Shown: positions 48,293 to 60,322 of the stretch, one piece after another
Layout: the number at the start of each line of letters is the position of its first letter
How positions within the stretch are numbered: the stretch's first letter is position 1
Assembly (NCBI GenBank): GCA_029891345.1
Contig: CM056993.1
Coordinates: 107,003,300 to 107,067,299, forward strand
Origin: Dryococelus australis
Lineage: Eukaryota > Arthropoda > Insecta > Phasmatodea > Phasmatidae
Length of the DNA: 64,000 nt
Direction of reading: 5' to 3'
The notes under the pieces: model-generated
What the model saw: only the letters and a program-made list of their open reading frames with translations
Databases searched by the model: none
What the model was told of the DNA's origin: nothing
Made by a program: the position numbers and the translations under genes

Positions 48293-49012
48293 AGAATGGA
48301 GACATCACCAAATAAACTACACTGCAAATACTGTGGGAAAATTTACACTTTCGCCTACAATGTTCACAGACATAAGAGTAGAGAATATTTGAAAAATTCA
48401 TTTCGTACAATTCTTAACTGAGAATACTGTTTTCATTAGTTTGCACGAATGGATAACTTAAGTCGCCATGTCAAGATGTGTAAAAAAATTAATCTTCCTC
48501 CTGAGAAAGTAATTGTAATGTCTATACTACATAATCTCACAGAAGGAGAGCGAAATTATGTAATTATAAGAAATGACATAGAATCGGATTTTATGAAATA
48601 CACAATAACATGAGAACATAACGATTTTCGACATAACCTATCGTATCCAGCTACAGAGACCAGTGTCAGTGACGATACACGTAGTCTTTTTAAGCAAAGT
48701 AATATTGATATTTATGATGAAACATCAACATGTGCAGACATCAATGAGGATTTCAGTGATTCTGTTCAAGACATTCCTTCAACAAATGCTTTGAAGGAGG
48801 CAGAAGGCATCATCAATGCTCGCTACATATTTCCCGAAGACCCAAATGAACTTGGCAATATACTTAGATATTTATTGCAGTTTAAAATACACACTGAATA
48901 TTATGGAATGAAAGAAATGGTTTTCTTTATAACATCACTTAAAGGACGAGGTTACATCGAATGCAGTAATATCTGCAAACCCTTGAGAAGTATGATAGTA
49001 CACTTTAGTTAA
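48293..49012 (+). pseudogene. Zinc-finger / EDPN-domain gene of Element 2 (broken)
   Basis: ATG at 48,293 opens METSPNKLHCKYCGKIY, a C2HC-like finger with H-R-H at the first His and Tyr at the last Cys. A second finger (ARMDNLSRHVKMC, about 48,444) follows a stop and a shift. A basic then acidic region leads to the frame 48791-49012 with EDPNELGNILRYLLQFK and YYGMKEMVFFITSLKGRGY, then CSNICK and a stop. The C-terminal domain aligns with that of the gene at 26,031-28,017 without gaps in its core (EDPN-x-L-x3-L-x-YLL ... Y-x2-MKE-x2-x3-I-x2-LK-x-RGY). The same domain order in two different elements argues for a common, conserved cargo. Function unknown; DNA binding inferred. Confidence 0.65.
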
Positions 49013-49524
49013 GCCTATTACTTAACACTGCATGATATGAATATGTTTCTATTTGAAATATTATGTCTTCCTCAAACCAATTAAGTTGTTTAAATTTGCT
49101 TGGAGTGTTAATTAAATTTGTGGAATAAACAGTCATATTTGAGGAATATAAAACCGTATTTGAGGAATAAAGTATGTTTGAAGAGATGATTTTGAGGAAT
49201 AAGGAACTGACAAACACCCTATAACATATATCCAGTATTAAAATTTTTAGTATCTATATATGTGAAGTACCCTATACTTACTGGTGCTATGATTTTTGTG
49301 AACTCCTATAGTTGGTTGTGTTAAAATTTTTTTAATAAAATTTTGGATCATCCTCTATTTGTTTATATTTTGAAACAATTGTCTGATATGTCCTATGTTT
49401 TATAACATCGTATAGTTTCCTAATTTTATAAATAAATTAATGTTTAAATATCAATTTTCTATGTTTATTCAACCTATTCGTTATTAAAAGTTGAAGTTGT
49501 TTTAGTAAGAAAAATATGTTCTCG

Positions 49525-49595
<71 letters not shown>

Positions 49596-52350
49596 AGAGC
49601 AAAGTAATTCAAATGTCATAACAGTGAAAGATAATTGAATTTTCTATTAAAAGTATGTTGCAACGAGTTAAAAGTCTATGAGTTCTATCAAAAACAAACT
49701 ATGTTCATACTAACACAAAATTCTGTTGTACTGAAAAAAAGCCACATGAAAAGTTCTGGAAGCAAGCACTCTAACCACTTTTCCATAACTATCTATATAA
49801 TATACCATCCTGGACAAGACTTGGTTAATACAGAGTCTGGGTTCGAGTCTGGGTTAGTTGAGTAGTTATGATTGCAATTAATAGATTCTGGGTTCGAGTC
49901 TCGAGTTAGGTCCTACTGTAATCTAAATTCCCTTCTAAGGGTTCAAACATAATAGATAAAATGTAATAGATGCTACAATACCTTATGTTAGTACAGTATG
50001 TTGGTGTGCTGCAATACCTTTCATTATGACACATTATGATACAAATTACTATAACATTGTGTCACGGAATAATAAACGAAACACATAATTAATTAATTAA
50101 TTTAAAAATTCATTCCTGCACGTGGAAAAGGTAGTTTAAATGTGTGAAAAGGCTAGTAGAAATGTATAACATTTTGGTAGGCATGCACCTCGTATTGCAA
50201 AAAACTTGTTATTCGAATAATAGTTTGTCTTAGAAATCATTAAATAAGAATGTAATTCAAACCTATTGCCTTAAAACTTGATAATTACACCTTAAATTCA
50301 GATATAAAGGCTAAAATAAATCATATCCATGCTAAATTAAAAAAATCACATAAAATCTTTTTTAATGTGTTAAATTTGCGTAAAAATGTGTTAAAACCAT
50401 TTCTGCTATGTCATATATAGGTCTTAATACAATTTAGATAGCGAATTACGAATTATAAAAATTGGCAAGAAGGAAGGGCGATGGGCTATAAATGACACCT
50501 CCCACCCCAGCTCTGCATTTGCTCCTGTAACTTCATGGAGGTTACATCTCCAACCCTCTTGGATACAGATAGCCAGTGAACTGGTCCGCGGTGCCCAGTT
50601 CAAGGACACTGTTAGGCCACCCTCCAGCTGCTACCAGGACCTGGTGCAACAGGGCTGCGTCGTGAATGAATTTCTCATTTCTAGTTCTACCGCCCGCTTG
50701 GGAATTCACTCGCTTTCTCAGGGTATTCGGTAGGTTGCACGTTTGCTGGAGCAAACCCCTAGGTATTTCGCCTGCCGAACAAGTTACCCATGGAGCTCAC
50801 TCGACCGCTTGCTAGGCTGCCGGGGTAGGGTCCCACAGAGCTATCGAGGGGATTGTGAGTGCCTGACCGCCCGCCTGCCCCGACGCTCACTTGGCCGCAT
50901 GTGGTAGAGATCAGCCCGACTGACCTGGATTCGCATCTCCTTCAATAAAAACAATTTTTGCTACAGGGGTTTAAGTAAGTGAATAATTTTTTATGTAAAT
51001 ATTAAATGTTTTCAGTAATTTTAGTTTATAAATTTTCGCATAATCTTTAAACTTTGAGAAAATTGTATGCATTTTGTTAAATTTTTGACATAATTGACTT
51101 CAAATATATTTTTTTCAAATTAAATGATTTGTCTTTGAAATTGGAAAACTAGTCTTTGGAATCGATAAACTCTTTTTAAATTCAATGATTGGTCATTAAA
51201 AATCATCACACCTTAATGAAATTTCTTTAAAAATCATTAAAAGTGAATGAATTTTCTTTAAAATCAAATAAAATGGTTTCACACTTAAGAATATTTGTTA
51301 AGTTAAGTATTTTAAGGGTGTTTAATGATGTTTAAGGATGTATAATGATGTTTAAGGGAGGATTTTTAAGGGTTGCTTTGGCTATAATTGGTTCGAGAAT
51401 GTGGTTGTGTGTCTGAATGCAGGGGAAAAGTGAAAAAAATTTAATTCCAGAGGAAATTTTTAATGTACTTTTGAGTTTATCTAGCAGAGTTGAGAGGAGT
51501 GGCGAACCGCTACTAGTAGTGGTATCTTTTACTACATGGAATAAGGCTGTATCAATAATGCATACCTACAGCATCTTTTCACTGTTTAAATATTTGCAAC
51601 AGTATATGAAAAAACACCTAGAAGTACTTTGAGAAGTTGTGTATGAGTGAGAGAGATTTTTCAAGTATTTTTAAGTTTCAGAAAATTTTGCTTCTAAAAT
51701 GCATGATTGTATAGTTTTAAAACGTATTACAAGTTTGACGTTCAGTGAAATGGCTGGGATGTGTATGTAGGTTTGCTTTAAGCATTGCCTATTTAGTTTT
51801 ATAGCATAACATTTTTGAATTTTTGACAAGTCTTTTTAATACCTTGAGTGTTACAGAGTTATTCCCCTTGCTAAAACTTTCGTTATTAAACTTATTTTTG
51901 AAAAATTCACAAAAATGCTTTGTCAGTTTATCACTACTTAAAAGTTTCTGATGGTGTACAAATTTGAATTTTTTATTCTGTAGAAATTTGAATTTTTTGG
52001 CATTGTTCAAATTTGATTTTTTTCACAGTGTAAACCTTAATCGTAATTTTGATGGTGTAGAAATTTGAATTTTTATGGTGTAAATGATTTCATAAATGTT
52101 TTTGATGGAGTAAGATTCAAAAATAAAAAAAAAAAAAAAATCGTATTTTAAATTTCAAAGTTTTTCTCTCATAAAAATATTGTCAAAACTGGGCTTAAAT
52201 GGAAATGCAATAGTGTGAGTTTAAATTTCACTGTTATATTCTAAATGAAAAACAGCCTACCTATAGCAAGAAGTAGAATCTTGTGAAAAACAAGAGCAAG
52301 ACAGATCACAAAGCGAGGTCAATTAATTACTGGAGACGGGCTACCTGACA
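49013..52350. other. Right internal region of Element 2
   Basis: AT-rich. 49,528-49,592 is an (AC)n(AG)n microsatellite. 49,835-49,905 repeats CTGGGTTCGAGTCT twice, a tRNA B-box-like word. 50,570-50,940 is a GC-rich patch ending in a tRNA-like GGTAGAGATCAGCCCGACTG ... GGATTCGCATC, possibly a SINE head without a body. No gene supported. Confidence 0.45.
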
Positions 52351-53459
52351 TGAAATTTTGTATCCGAGAGCCATGGTGGTGGAACGGGTGTGGAGGGGAA
52401 GTTCTACCGCTGGCATGCCCATAGGGTTTGCGCATCAGCAGGGGGAAGGGGAGGTTGTCAGATGGGGAGGGGTGGTGGGACGTGCCTTCCTTCTAACGCT
52501 ATCACACATACATGTAAGCGACTGCAGCGACTGCGTGATGAGCATCATTAGTGGAAGGGAACGGGGGATGTTGTAAGGCAGGCGCAGGCAGGTGTAGAGC
52601 GGCTGGATGGTGGCACACCCAAGTGCTAGTGACATCTTAGTATAATAGATCTCCCATACTCTCGCTAGCAGCTCTGCATGTGGACCAGCCTGGCTTGTTT
52701 CACGCTCACCTATTTTCCCTATCACCGTGCACGCGGCCCTCGGGTGGCCAAGATCTTGGCTCGTCTATTCCCTATTGTATTTCTCCCCGCCTGCTAGCTA
52801 CCTGACTCGCATACACATTTAAAGTATTTTGTACTCGCTACCTTTTTCCTCACGGCTCTAGCACCTCTCTTTCCACAACAAACATAAAATTTAAAGTCAA
52901 GAAAAAAATGTTTTCTTTAAGATGATAGTAATAAAATTATGTTTTCATTTATATTGAGTATGTGTGTGTAAGTTATTAAGAGTGTTTTATTCATTTTTTC
53001 AGTACAAGGGGTTCACTTAAATTACATTAATTGTGGTATTTAAACTTTAATACTGCGGAAACTAGATCAAGTTTTTTATCTAGCTGAAAATGGGTGAGCA
53101 TAAGTGATCCTGTATTGACATCTTGCTTGAAAATCTTTACATACCCGATTCTGATTCGGAATCACAGGCGGAGAGACAAACAAACTGTCGAGACAGTGTC
53201 CCTTTGCCTAAGTGGACACAAGTTAATCTATTAGAGGATGATCTCTACTTAAGTGATTCGAGCATGGATTCGCTTATGGAGAGATTGTCAATACCAAAAG
53301 GTCAAAACACGTTCGCTTCCCCCTCATCCACTCTTGAGACCAAAGTTTTGCTTGATCTCCAAACACACTCAATTCCAGGACACCACACCTTCAACATCAT
53401 ACGTAGCCTCTGTTACCCTCTCCCCCACCCAAAAATAAAGAAAAAGAAAAATAATTATA
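52351..53459. other. GC-rich patch and acidic open frame near the right end of Element 2
   Basis: 52,360-52,800 is GC-rich. At 53,120-53,430 a frame reads IPDSDSESQAERQ and LLEDDLYLSDSSMDSLMERL before running into the inverted end. It is acidic and Ser-rich and may be the remnant of an exon. An ATG at about 53,090 lies upstream in the same frame but is followed by a stop. Family unknown. Confidence 0.35.
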
Positions 53460-53690
53460 CACATAAAAAAAATCCATCAAATAAATTTGATCAAACTTTT
53501 TCATTAAACAAATTTGGTCAAATTTATTTGATCACATTTTATCCGATTAAGATTAATCTTTAATCCGGTTTTAAAATTTTGATCGGGTGAAGATCTGATT
53601 AATATCGTTTTAAGGATTAATCCAATTAATCAAATCGATAATCCATCAATTAATCCCATGTGGTGTGTGGAACGCCCCCACCCTACTACT

Positions 53691-53853
53691 CTAATAATTT
53701 TTATTCAATAAATTACGGAACTACTTCCTATCTATCGCTACCAACTTTACTGGGTGCATCTAAATCAGTGAGCCCGTTAAAATATATGCATGCAGGGGCA
53801 GTGACTTTTTCCTTAGGTTGATTTCAAATGTGCTCGCTTTATTGTGAATTGTC
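53691..53853 (-). mobile_element. MITE family A, right half of the split copy
   Basis: Begins within TTTTTATTCAATAAATTACGGAACTACTTCC and ends TATTGTGAATTGTC; completes the copy that starts at 44,481. Confidence 0.85.
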
Positions 53854-54144
53854 TTTAGCAGTAATTCTCGCATGATACTTAGCAGGAGAGCGTCTTCTCG
53901 CGCGGGTTTGGCAAGTATCTTGCTTGTGTCACGTAAAAAGCTGCTTTGGGGCGCGTGGTGTCGGCTGGCAGGAAGGTGCGGACAGATGCAGGCTGGCAAA
54001 TGCACATGCTGGCAGATGAGTCGCAGCTGTCATCTGTGCGCCACACACGCACCTCGGGCTGCCTTGCCTGCTGCCACTGCTCTCACACTAATCACTTCTT
54101 GCAGTTCTTTATTTGACTGTGTAATAACTCGCGTGTTTCGGCTC

Positions 54145-54310
54145 GCACCTTGGGGGATCGGTGCCGGACGATGCCGCTGGCCGACGGGGGTTTTCTCGGC
54201 GATCTCCCGTTTCCCCCACCCTAGCATTCCGGTACTGCTGTATACCTACCTCGCTTCACCCCACGTCAGCTCTCAAGACCTCGTTGTTATATCGTACTTC
54301 AGCTACCGTG
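54145..54310 (+). repeat. SINE body, headless copy
   Basis: Contains GGTGCCGGACGATGCCGCTGG and GATCTCCCGTTTCCCCCACC, the same blocks as in the SINEs at 3.5 and 42.9 kb. No A/B boxes are visible upstream; 53,880-54,130 is GC-rich unassigned sequence. Confidence 0.6.
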
Positions 54311-54342
54311 GAATCTGAATGACGGAACTTTATGACAGAGCG

Positions 54343-54572
54343 AGGTGGCGTGGCGCAGTGGTTTACTTTCGGATTCGCATTCGGGTGGATCTGGGTTTGA
54401 ATCCCGGTCTAGCAATCGTGATTTCTTTTCTTGTTTTCCCTGGACTCGCCCCGGGTGAATGCTGGGATAGTTCCTTACAACGGGCCACGGCTGATTCCTG
54501 CCCTGCTTCTGCTGTGGGCGACTTGTTTCATCTCTGATGACAGCGCTGTCGACGAAAATTTAAGCCCGATAC
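54343..54572 (+). repeat. tRNA-derived SINE of a second family
   Basis: Head GGCGTGGCGCAGTGGTTTAC (A box) and CTGGGTTTGAATCCCGGTC (B box). Body with CCCTGGACTCGCCCCGGGTGAATGCTGGG and a tail TTTCATCTCTGATGACAGCGCTGTCGACG in drifted form. It differs in body from the 43-kb SINE family, and shares layout with that at 55.7 kb. Confidence 0.75.
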
Positions 54573-54973
54573 ATTGTTCACGGTAATATGATCACTTTTG
54601 AAAACACTGCTTAAGATCTACTTGTTCCCCCGTCTTATGTAAAATTAACATTACCATGGGCCTCATCACTTATTCGTTCGTCGGTCCAGTGCATCTGTTG
54701 AATTATCACAAAAGAATGTGTTTTGCGAATCTGCTCATTTTTATACTTAGACGCATTAAACAAAACAGAGAGGAAAATAAATAATTTCAGTTTGCATAAA
54801 TGGTTACATAAGACTATTTATTTGACGTTAAGATATGGAACTATTTCTTATCCATCATTACCAACTTTACTGGTTGCATGCCACTCCGTGCGCCCGGTAA
54901 TATATGTGCAGGCAGAGGCACTGACTTTTTGCTAGGGTTGATTTCAAAAGTGCTCACTTTATCGTGACCAGCC
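54573..54973 (-). mobile_element. MITE family A, complete copy
   Basis: TTGTTCACGGTAATATGATCAC to GCTCACTTTATCGTGACCAGCC with all internal blocks. Confidence 0.8.
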
Positions 54974-55156
54974 TTTATCTACCTCCTGCCTAAGGAACTC
55001 TGGCGAAAGCGCAGAGGACATAAGTATGCAGCGGTGAAGAAGCTGCTTATACAGCGAACCCCAGGCTGCACAAACCAGGAAAATGGCGTCGCTGACTGAC
55101 ATGTCAGAACATCGTTTGTCCATAAGCTCCTTGTCGCCAGCCGGCAAGTCAGCTAA

Positions 55157-55570
55157 GGGCTGTTCGCGGTAAAGTGAGCACTTTTGAAATCAGCCTTAGA
55201 AAAAAGTCACTACCCCCGCCTGCATATATTTTAACGGGCGTACTGAGTGACACGCACCCAGTAAAGATGGTAACGATGGAGGGGAAGTAGTTCCATATCT
55301 TAACGTTGAATATAAAAGTGTTAGGTAACCATTTGTGATACCTAATATTGCATATTTCGCTTTTTCCTTAATGAATCGGACTGTAAAATCAGTAGATTTG
55401 TAAAGTATTTACTTGTCTAATAATTCCACAGTTTCACTTTACCGACGCATGAATAAATGATGAGGCCCATGGCATTGTTAATTCTACATTATGCTGGAAG
55501 AATACACAATGTGCGTACAAGTAGATCTTAAGCAGGGCTTTCAAAAGTGCTCATTTTACCGTGAACAGCC
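55157..55570 (+). mobile_element. MITE family A, complete copy
   Basis: GGGCTGTTCGCGGTAAAGTG to TTTTACCGTGAACAGCC then TATG. One of the best preserved copies. Confidence 0.85.
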
Positions 55571-55739
55571 TATGGTAGGGAATCTTCCGCAGCACGTGGT
55601 AGTCGATCAGACATCGGACCCGTTCTTAGCCAATCGACGAATCGCAACGAATCAGCGAATGAGTGCATCCACATCAAAGGAATCGATATGCTATTTCTCT
55701 TCTGTATGCCAAACCTTTTCTAAGAAAAAAATTAAAAAA

Positions 55740-55990
55740 ACAGAGCGAGTTGGTGCAGTGGTAATGCAGTGGACTCCAAATTTCTTGGAGTATCCGCGTT
55801 CGATACCAGGGACGGTTATCCTGATTTAGGTTTTGCGTGATTTTCCGAAATCACTCCAGGGGATGGTTCCCTAGAATTGGCCGAGGCATATTCATGCCCC
55901 CATTCCTGCTGTTCTGGACAACTTATTTCCTGTCTTATACAACGAACCCGACGGTCAACGAGACGTTTAGCTCTATCAGCATACCAAGTT
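55740..55990 (+). repeat. tRNA-derived SINE, second family, copy 2
   Basis: Head GCGAGTTGGTGCAGTGGTAA with TTCGATACCAGGGACGG as B-box region, then AATCACTCCAGGGGATGG and CCCCCATTCCTGCTGTTC, which parallel the body at 54.4 kb. Confidence 0.65.
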
Positions 55991-57090
55991 TTTACGCAGA
56001 AAGGCGAAAAAAATATGTCTATAGACCATTCACGGTTTATTTGACTTTCTTGAATCAAACCTCTGAAAAATCCCCCCATGTAAGGCGTGTTTAGTTATTT
56101 CCTAAATACGGCCTGTATCACAAGCATTTTGTTCCTGTGTTAATAAAAGTTACTTTTTTTCCTGTTAAATTTAAATGCTATTAATATTTTACCTGTAAAA
56201 TATAATGATTTATTTATAAATAATTTGAATAAAAAATGGAGAAAATAGGTATGTTAGTAACTTATGGCGAGAAATAGTTCTCTTACAAAATACTGTTACA
56301 GTGAGTGCGCACGAATGTGGTGCGTTGTACCTTTGGTGTAATTATCCAGGCTTAACTAAGTTTAGTTTGCACGAGGCGGAGGAATATTCTGGATGTAGAA
56401 CATTAGCAGGGCTTCAGAAAAGGCTGAAGTAACCATGAATGGATTATATGACTTTGTTTGCTTTAGTGGCGAATATCCGAAGCTCTTCAGTAGCAAAAGT
56501 GACCAAGATGTTGACGGCGGAGAGAGGTGCTGATTGGGGGCACTTACGTTTATCATACAACTACACTTTATTTTCCCTAACTTCATATAATACAGCCAAC
56601 GGCCATCTATGTCGTTGTTTATCAAGACAAGGCAGCAACAAGTTCTCTTAACGGACTGTGTATGAGCGAGTGTAAAAGCTGCAATGGTAGAAAATAGGAC
56701 AGGATTTGTTTCTCAAATTACGCATGCGATTATAGCTGATACCTTATCACGTTGGTTATTCACAGTGCCACTTGCACAATTACGTATTGCCGCACGACTG
56801 CTGAGGGCTGATGTATCGTCACAAGCTTGCCGTAACAATTTTTTAATTGTTTAAGGGCATAGGAAGCATGTTTACCCAGGTGGTGTCCTTTTTTAAAAGA
56901 GGATTTTTTACTGCACCCATTAGAGAGGGAAGGAGGCATTGGTGGCTCAGATTTAATTTCACATTTACTATGAACACACTCCTTAAAAAAAATTTGTTCA
57001 CCATGAACGAATCGCGCGAGTATAACGTGGGTTGCCGTAGAGTATTGTTAGGATTACTTCAAAAGTCATTGGGCTAAACCAGGTTCGTTA
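55991..57090. repeat. Dispersed repeat R2, second copy, and spacer
   Basis: 56,030-56,460 matches 43,965-44,400. The rest (56,460-57,090) shows no gene; open frames there are short and AT-driven. Confidence 0.6.
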
Positions 57091-57099
57091 AGGAATGGA

Positions 57100-57892
57100 G
57101 GTATTAATTGGATAAAATAGAAAATTATAATTTTATTATTTTATTTACAATAAATAAAACGAAATTCTCTCGTCCCAAATTCTCACAATAAATTTATATC
57201 ACTTGCTGTTTACAATTAATGAATTCAATCAATATAATCTACAATATTACCTATTGAGTAATTTTATAACTTATATGTCAATATTTCACAGTTCCGATAT
57301 TTACAATAAAATACGTATTACATGTTCATTGAGTCCCACCTCAGTTTAGCCCATGCCCCGCCAGTCCGCAATGTTCTAGAGTTCTCCGAGCGCCCCACGC
57401 ACAGTAGCCTTCACTCGTAGGATATCACGTCCCCTCGTCCATTCACACCACGAACACCTCGTCCGCCGCCGCCTTGTGGTCTCCCGTCGCCGTCCGTCCT
57501 CTTCACCGATGTCTCTCACTGCATTCGACGTCGTTCGGTTATTGCACTCAGCTAGAAGGCTTCTACCAAGACTGCCGACAGTCCAGCTTTGGCTTGTATT
57601 TATACAGTCGTAAACCATAGCCCAGAAATTTCTCTAAATGCTGCGTTGTGCCGAGAATCGCATTCCCTATAATATTCTTACGCAATCTCTACGCTCGTAG
57701 GCTTCTCCCGCAGGAGAGGAGGAGGGACTGTGACGCCATCCAGGTCTCGCCGCTGTCAATCATCCCCAACTGCCAGGGTGTGGGAGGCGATGAGGCAGCG
57801 AGCGGGTCTTTTGGGTCAAGGTGTGTCTCCCCCACAGAACCGAACCGCGCACAACGGTAGCTCGCGACAGGTGCGAGCTACAGCGCGTAACA
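57100..57892 (-). mobile_element. Probable solo LTR
   Basis: On the minus strand the block starts TGTTACGCGCTGTAGC at 57,892, has a TATA box CTGTATAAATACAAGCC at about 57,592-57,608, a GC-rich stretch after it and AATAAA-type poly(A) signals near 57,125-57,140. This is the U3-R-U5 order of an LTR. No RT or gag lies on either side, so it would be a solo LTR. I could not fix the left (CA) end or the target duplication. The open frames inside (57376-57618 and others) are shadows. Confidence 0.5.
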
Positions 57893-58067
57893 TTATCGTT
57901 ATAGCCCGACATGTGTCCCATTTGCGTTTAATGCGGTTCGCTTAAGTGGATGTGCCACTAGGGGCATACATGTCCCTCCAACCCGCATAGCTGCAAGACA
58001 CCGAATAAGGCCTTAATAACAATGTGAGCGGTGTTAAACACATAGCTCAGTTCAGCAAACTCCCAGC
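57893..58067. other. 5' flank of the Tc1 remnant
   Basis: GC-richer, no clear inverted repeat. Probably the element's 5' non-coding part. Confidence 0.4.
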
Positions 58068-59490
58068 ATGCAACAAGATTTTACCCAGCTGGATAGGTTT
58101 GATTAAGGTCGCATTGTCAACCTCCGAAAGACAGATTAGACGTTTCGGCGCATTGCTTGCCACTTGAACCGTTCTACCTACACTGAGTGTTGGTGTTGGA
58201 CGCAGTGGGAACAGGAGGTTATAGACACCCGCCGAGAAGGCTCAGGTCAACCCCGGCGGACAACCAGTAGGAAAGACTACTTCATCGTGCGACAAGCTGT
58301 AAGCACTCCACGGGCGTCGCTGCGCACCATCCAGGGACAAGTCACAGCAGCTGGTGATACGCCTGTGTCCACGAATACCATATCCAGACGGCTAGCATGA
58401 CGGGGTCTGCTGTTGCGACGTCCCCTACATCTACCATTACAACCCGAGCTTTGCCGAGCATGTGTAACTCTGCCTAGGACAGGCAACATGGCAGATAGCG
58501 AATTGGTGACGAGTAGAGCTCAGCGACGAATTCGAGTCTGGAGACGTCCTAGCCAGCGCGTGGGCTCTCAAGATCCCGATGTTCAGGGCTATTCGATATC
58601 ATAAAAATTCAATATCGATATTTTTCCGAACAGTGACTCGGTACTTTCGATATATCGACAGAAATTCTCGGTGAAACCGAAACTATTGATAATACTGAAA
58701 TTTTCCATAATACCGAAATTATCGATGGTACCGCAATGATCGGTAATACCGAAATTCTAGGTAATACCGAAATTATTGGCAATACAGAAATTTTCTATAA
58801 TACCGAAATGATCAATAATACAGAACATTTCGATAATACCGAAACCTTCGATGATATCAGAACATCGATATATCAATTTTTTATGTTACATATCGTTCGG
58901 TAAATTATTTCTCATATATATAAATGTAAATATATCGACATTTCGAACAGCCCTAGTTCAGAGTCGCCCGAATCTCTTCACTTACTCCTTGTCAAGGCCG
59001 TGTTCCACGCTTCATTGTAGAACCGCACACCTCCATAACGAGAGGTGTCATGACGTGGAGTGTTAATTCGTACGATTGCCACACCCCACACTGGCGGCGA
59101 TTGGAGGAACCTTGATGGTGCGGCGATATGCCCAGGAAACTCTGTGACAGTGTGCGCTCCCCTTCCTGGTGCAGTATGACAACCCCATTTTACAGCAGGA
59201 TAAAGCCCGGCTTCACACAGCACGAGTATCTCTGGCCTGCCTTCGTGGTGTCAATGTGCTTCCTTGGCCAGCAAGTTCCCCAGACCCCTCGCGCATCGAG
59301 ATTGGACGGCAACTTCAGCGGATTTGGAGGGTTACTTACACCAGCTGCAACAGGATCTTCCTCAGAACATCAGAAGTCTGTATGCTTCTATGCGCGACCG
59401 TATCGTCTCCTGCCTCAGTGCTACGGGTGGAGCATTCTGCAAGTGTTGGTATCCTGAAATACATGCTGGGTGTGGTACAACATTTTGATG
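58068..59490 (+). pseudogene. Tc1-like (Tc1/mariner) transposase, broken
   Basis: ATG at 58,068 begins MQQDFTQLDRFD, followed by an N-terminal helix-turn-helix-like region with two early stops, then 58164-58400 and 58413-58604 (PLHLPLQPELCRACV, RRIRVWRRP), the region before the first catalytic Asp. The gene is cut by an insertion at 58,587-58,955. It resumes with the NPILQQDKARLHTARV block at about 59,184 (second catalytic Asp) and ends in LPWPASSPDPSRIEI at about 59,262 (third acid, where the family has SPIE). Spacing between these acids is 32 residues against the usual 34. Several stops and shifts remain. Inverted repeats of the element were not found with confidence. Confidence 0.85.
58587..58955. 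mobile_element. Small repetitive element inserted in the Tc1 gene
   Basis: Ends GGCTATTCGA / TCGAACAGCC are inverted; GTTCAG is directly repeated at both sides (58,581-58,586 and 58,956-58,961). The interior is a degenerate array of about 10- to 30-base units built on AATACCGAAATT and TCGATA words, at least ten repeats. Confidence 0.65.
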
Positions 59491-59984
59491 TTTTATATAT
59501 AAATACGACCATGTCCTATTTTCGTAACCACTTAAGGTACACCTGCGATGGCACCTTCAGTGTGATCAATTTTTTTGCATTTGAGTGTATTTATTAGCAC
59601 TCAAAATAGATTATCTTGCTTTCCAAAGATTATTAATGTTATACCGCTGGTACCTTTATTGCACCTACAGCCCCCCTTAGAAAGTAATCAATAGTTTAAA
59701 TGACTATTACGAGATAGGTGCTCTCACAGGCATTCTGGCCTCATTCAGAGTGCATACGTTATAATATGCTCGGTACTGAAGTACAATTAAATATATAAAC
59801 TGAACTGAACTGCACAGTAAACAAGGAATCCCAGTGCAAGTATGTTTCAGAGGTCCATGTGGGCCACTGTAATTCCAGTGGGTGTCCCGACCCTACATGA
59901 CCACCTCGACTTCTACGGCCATGTTGTCTGTAAACCCGCCCTCTTTCACGGAGTTGTGAGATTTGGTTGGCTGTTGACATCGAG
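59491..59984. other. Spacer
   Basis: Probably the 3' part of the Tc1 remnant up to about 59,690, then unique sequence. No gene. Confidence 0.4.
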
Positions 59985-60183
59985 ATATTGATCAGTGAAG
60001 TGAGGTGTAAATTCAAGGGCTGGAAAGTGGGGGGAGGGGGGGAGTGCCTGTAGAAAATCCGGTGGTCAATGGTAGCGTCAGCCATGTTTCCCACATGCGC
60101 AAAATTCCGGTGAACTCCCAGTGAACTCCCTGTTCGACGGGGCGGGAGGCGAGTAGTCTAACCACTAAACCAGCCTTCCCCCA
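59985..60183 (-). repeat. tRNA-derived SINE, copy near MITE
   Basis: Minus-strand head at about 60,183: GCTGGTTTAGTGGTTAGACT and a GTCGAACAGGGAG region, with the body in plus reading GCGTCAGCCATGTTTCCCACATGCGC. Confidence 0.65.
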
Positions 60184-60322
60184 CACCCTGTGTGGAGTTT
60201 TTTTTTTCGCTTTGATTTTAGTCGTATTAACGCACGTAGTGGATCATCACATATGTTGAAATTGTGTAGTGCAGGCTCTTCATTCACACTTATGCAATGA
60301 GGTACATAATATTTGAAATATA

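Larger units (their letters stand above)
44742..53690. mobile_element. Element 2: AGTAGTAG-ended transposon, 8,949 bp
   Basis: Termini AGTAGTAGAGGTGGG and CCCACCCTACTACT. Inverted ends of roughly 230 bases (44,742-44,970 and 53,460-53,690) share GGATTAATCCTTAATCC-like AT-palindromic sequence and CCACATGGGAT/ATCCCATGTGG. It sits inside one family A MITE, so both borders are certain to a base or two. Flanks AAAATA / CTAATA match at 4 of 6. Size and ends suggest a Maverick/Polinton-related but non-autonomous element. The only gene I can support is the zinc-finger/EDPN gene at 48.3-49.0 kb. Confidence 0.85.
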
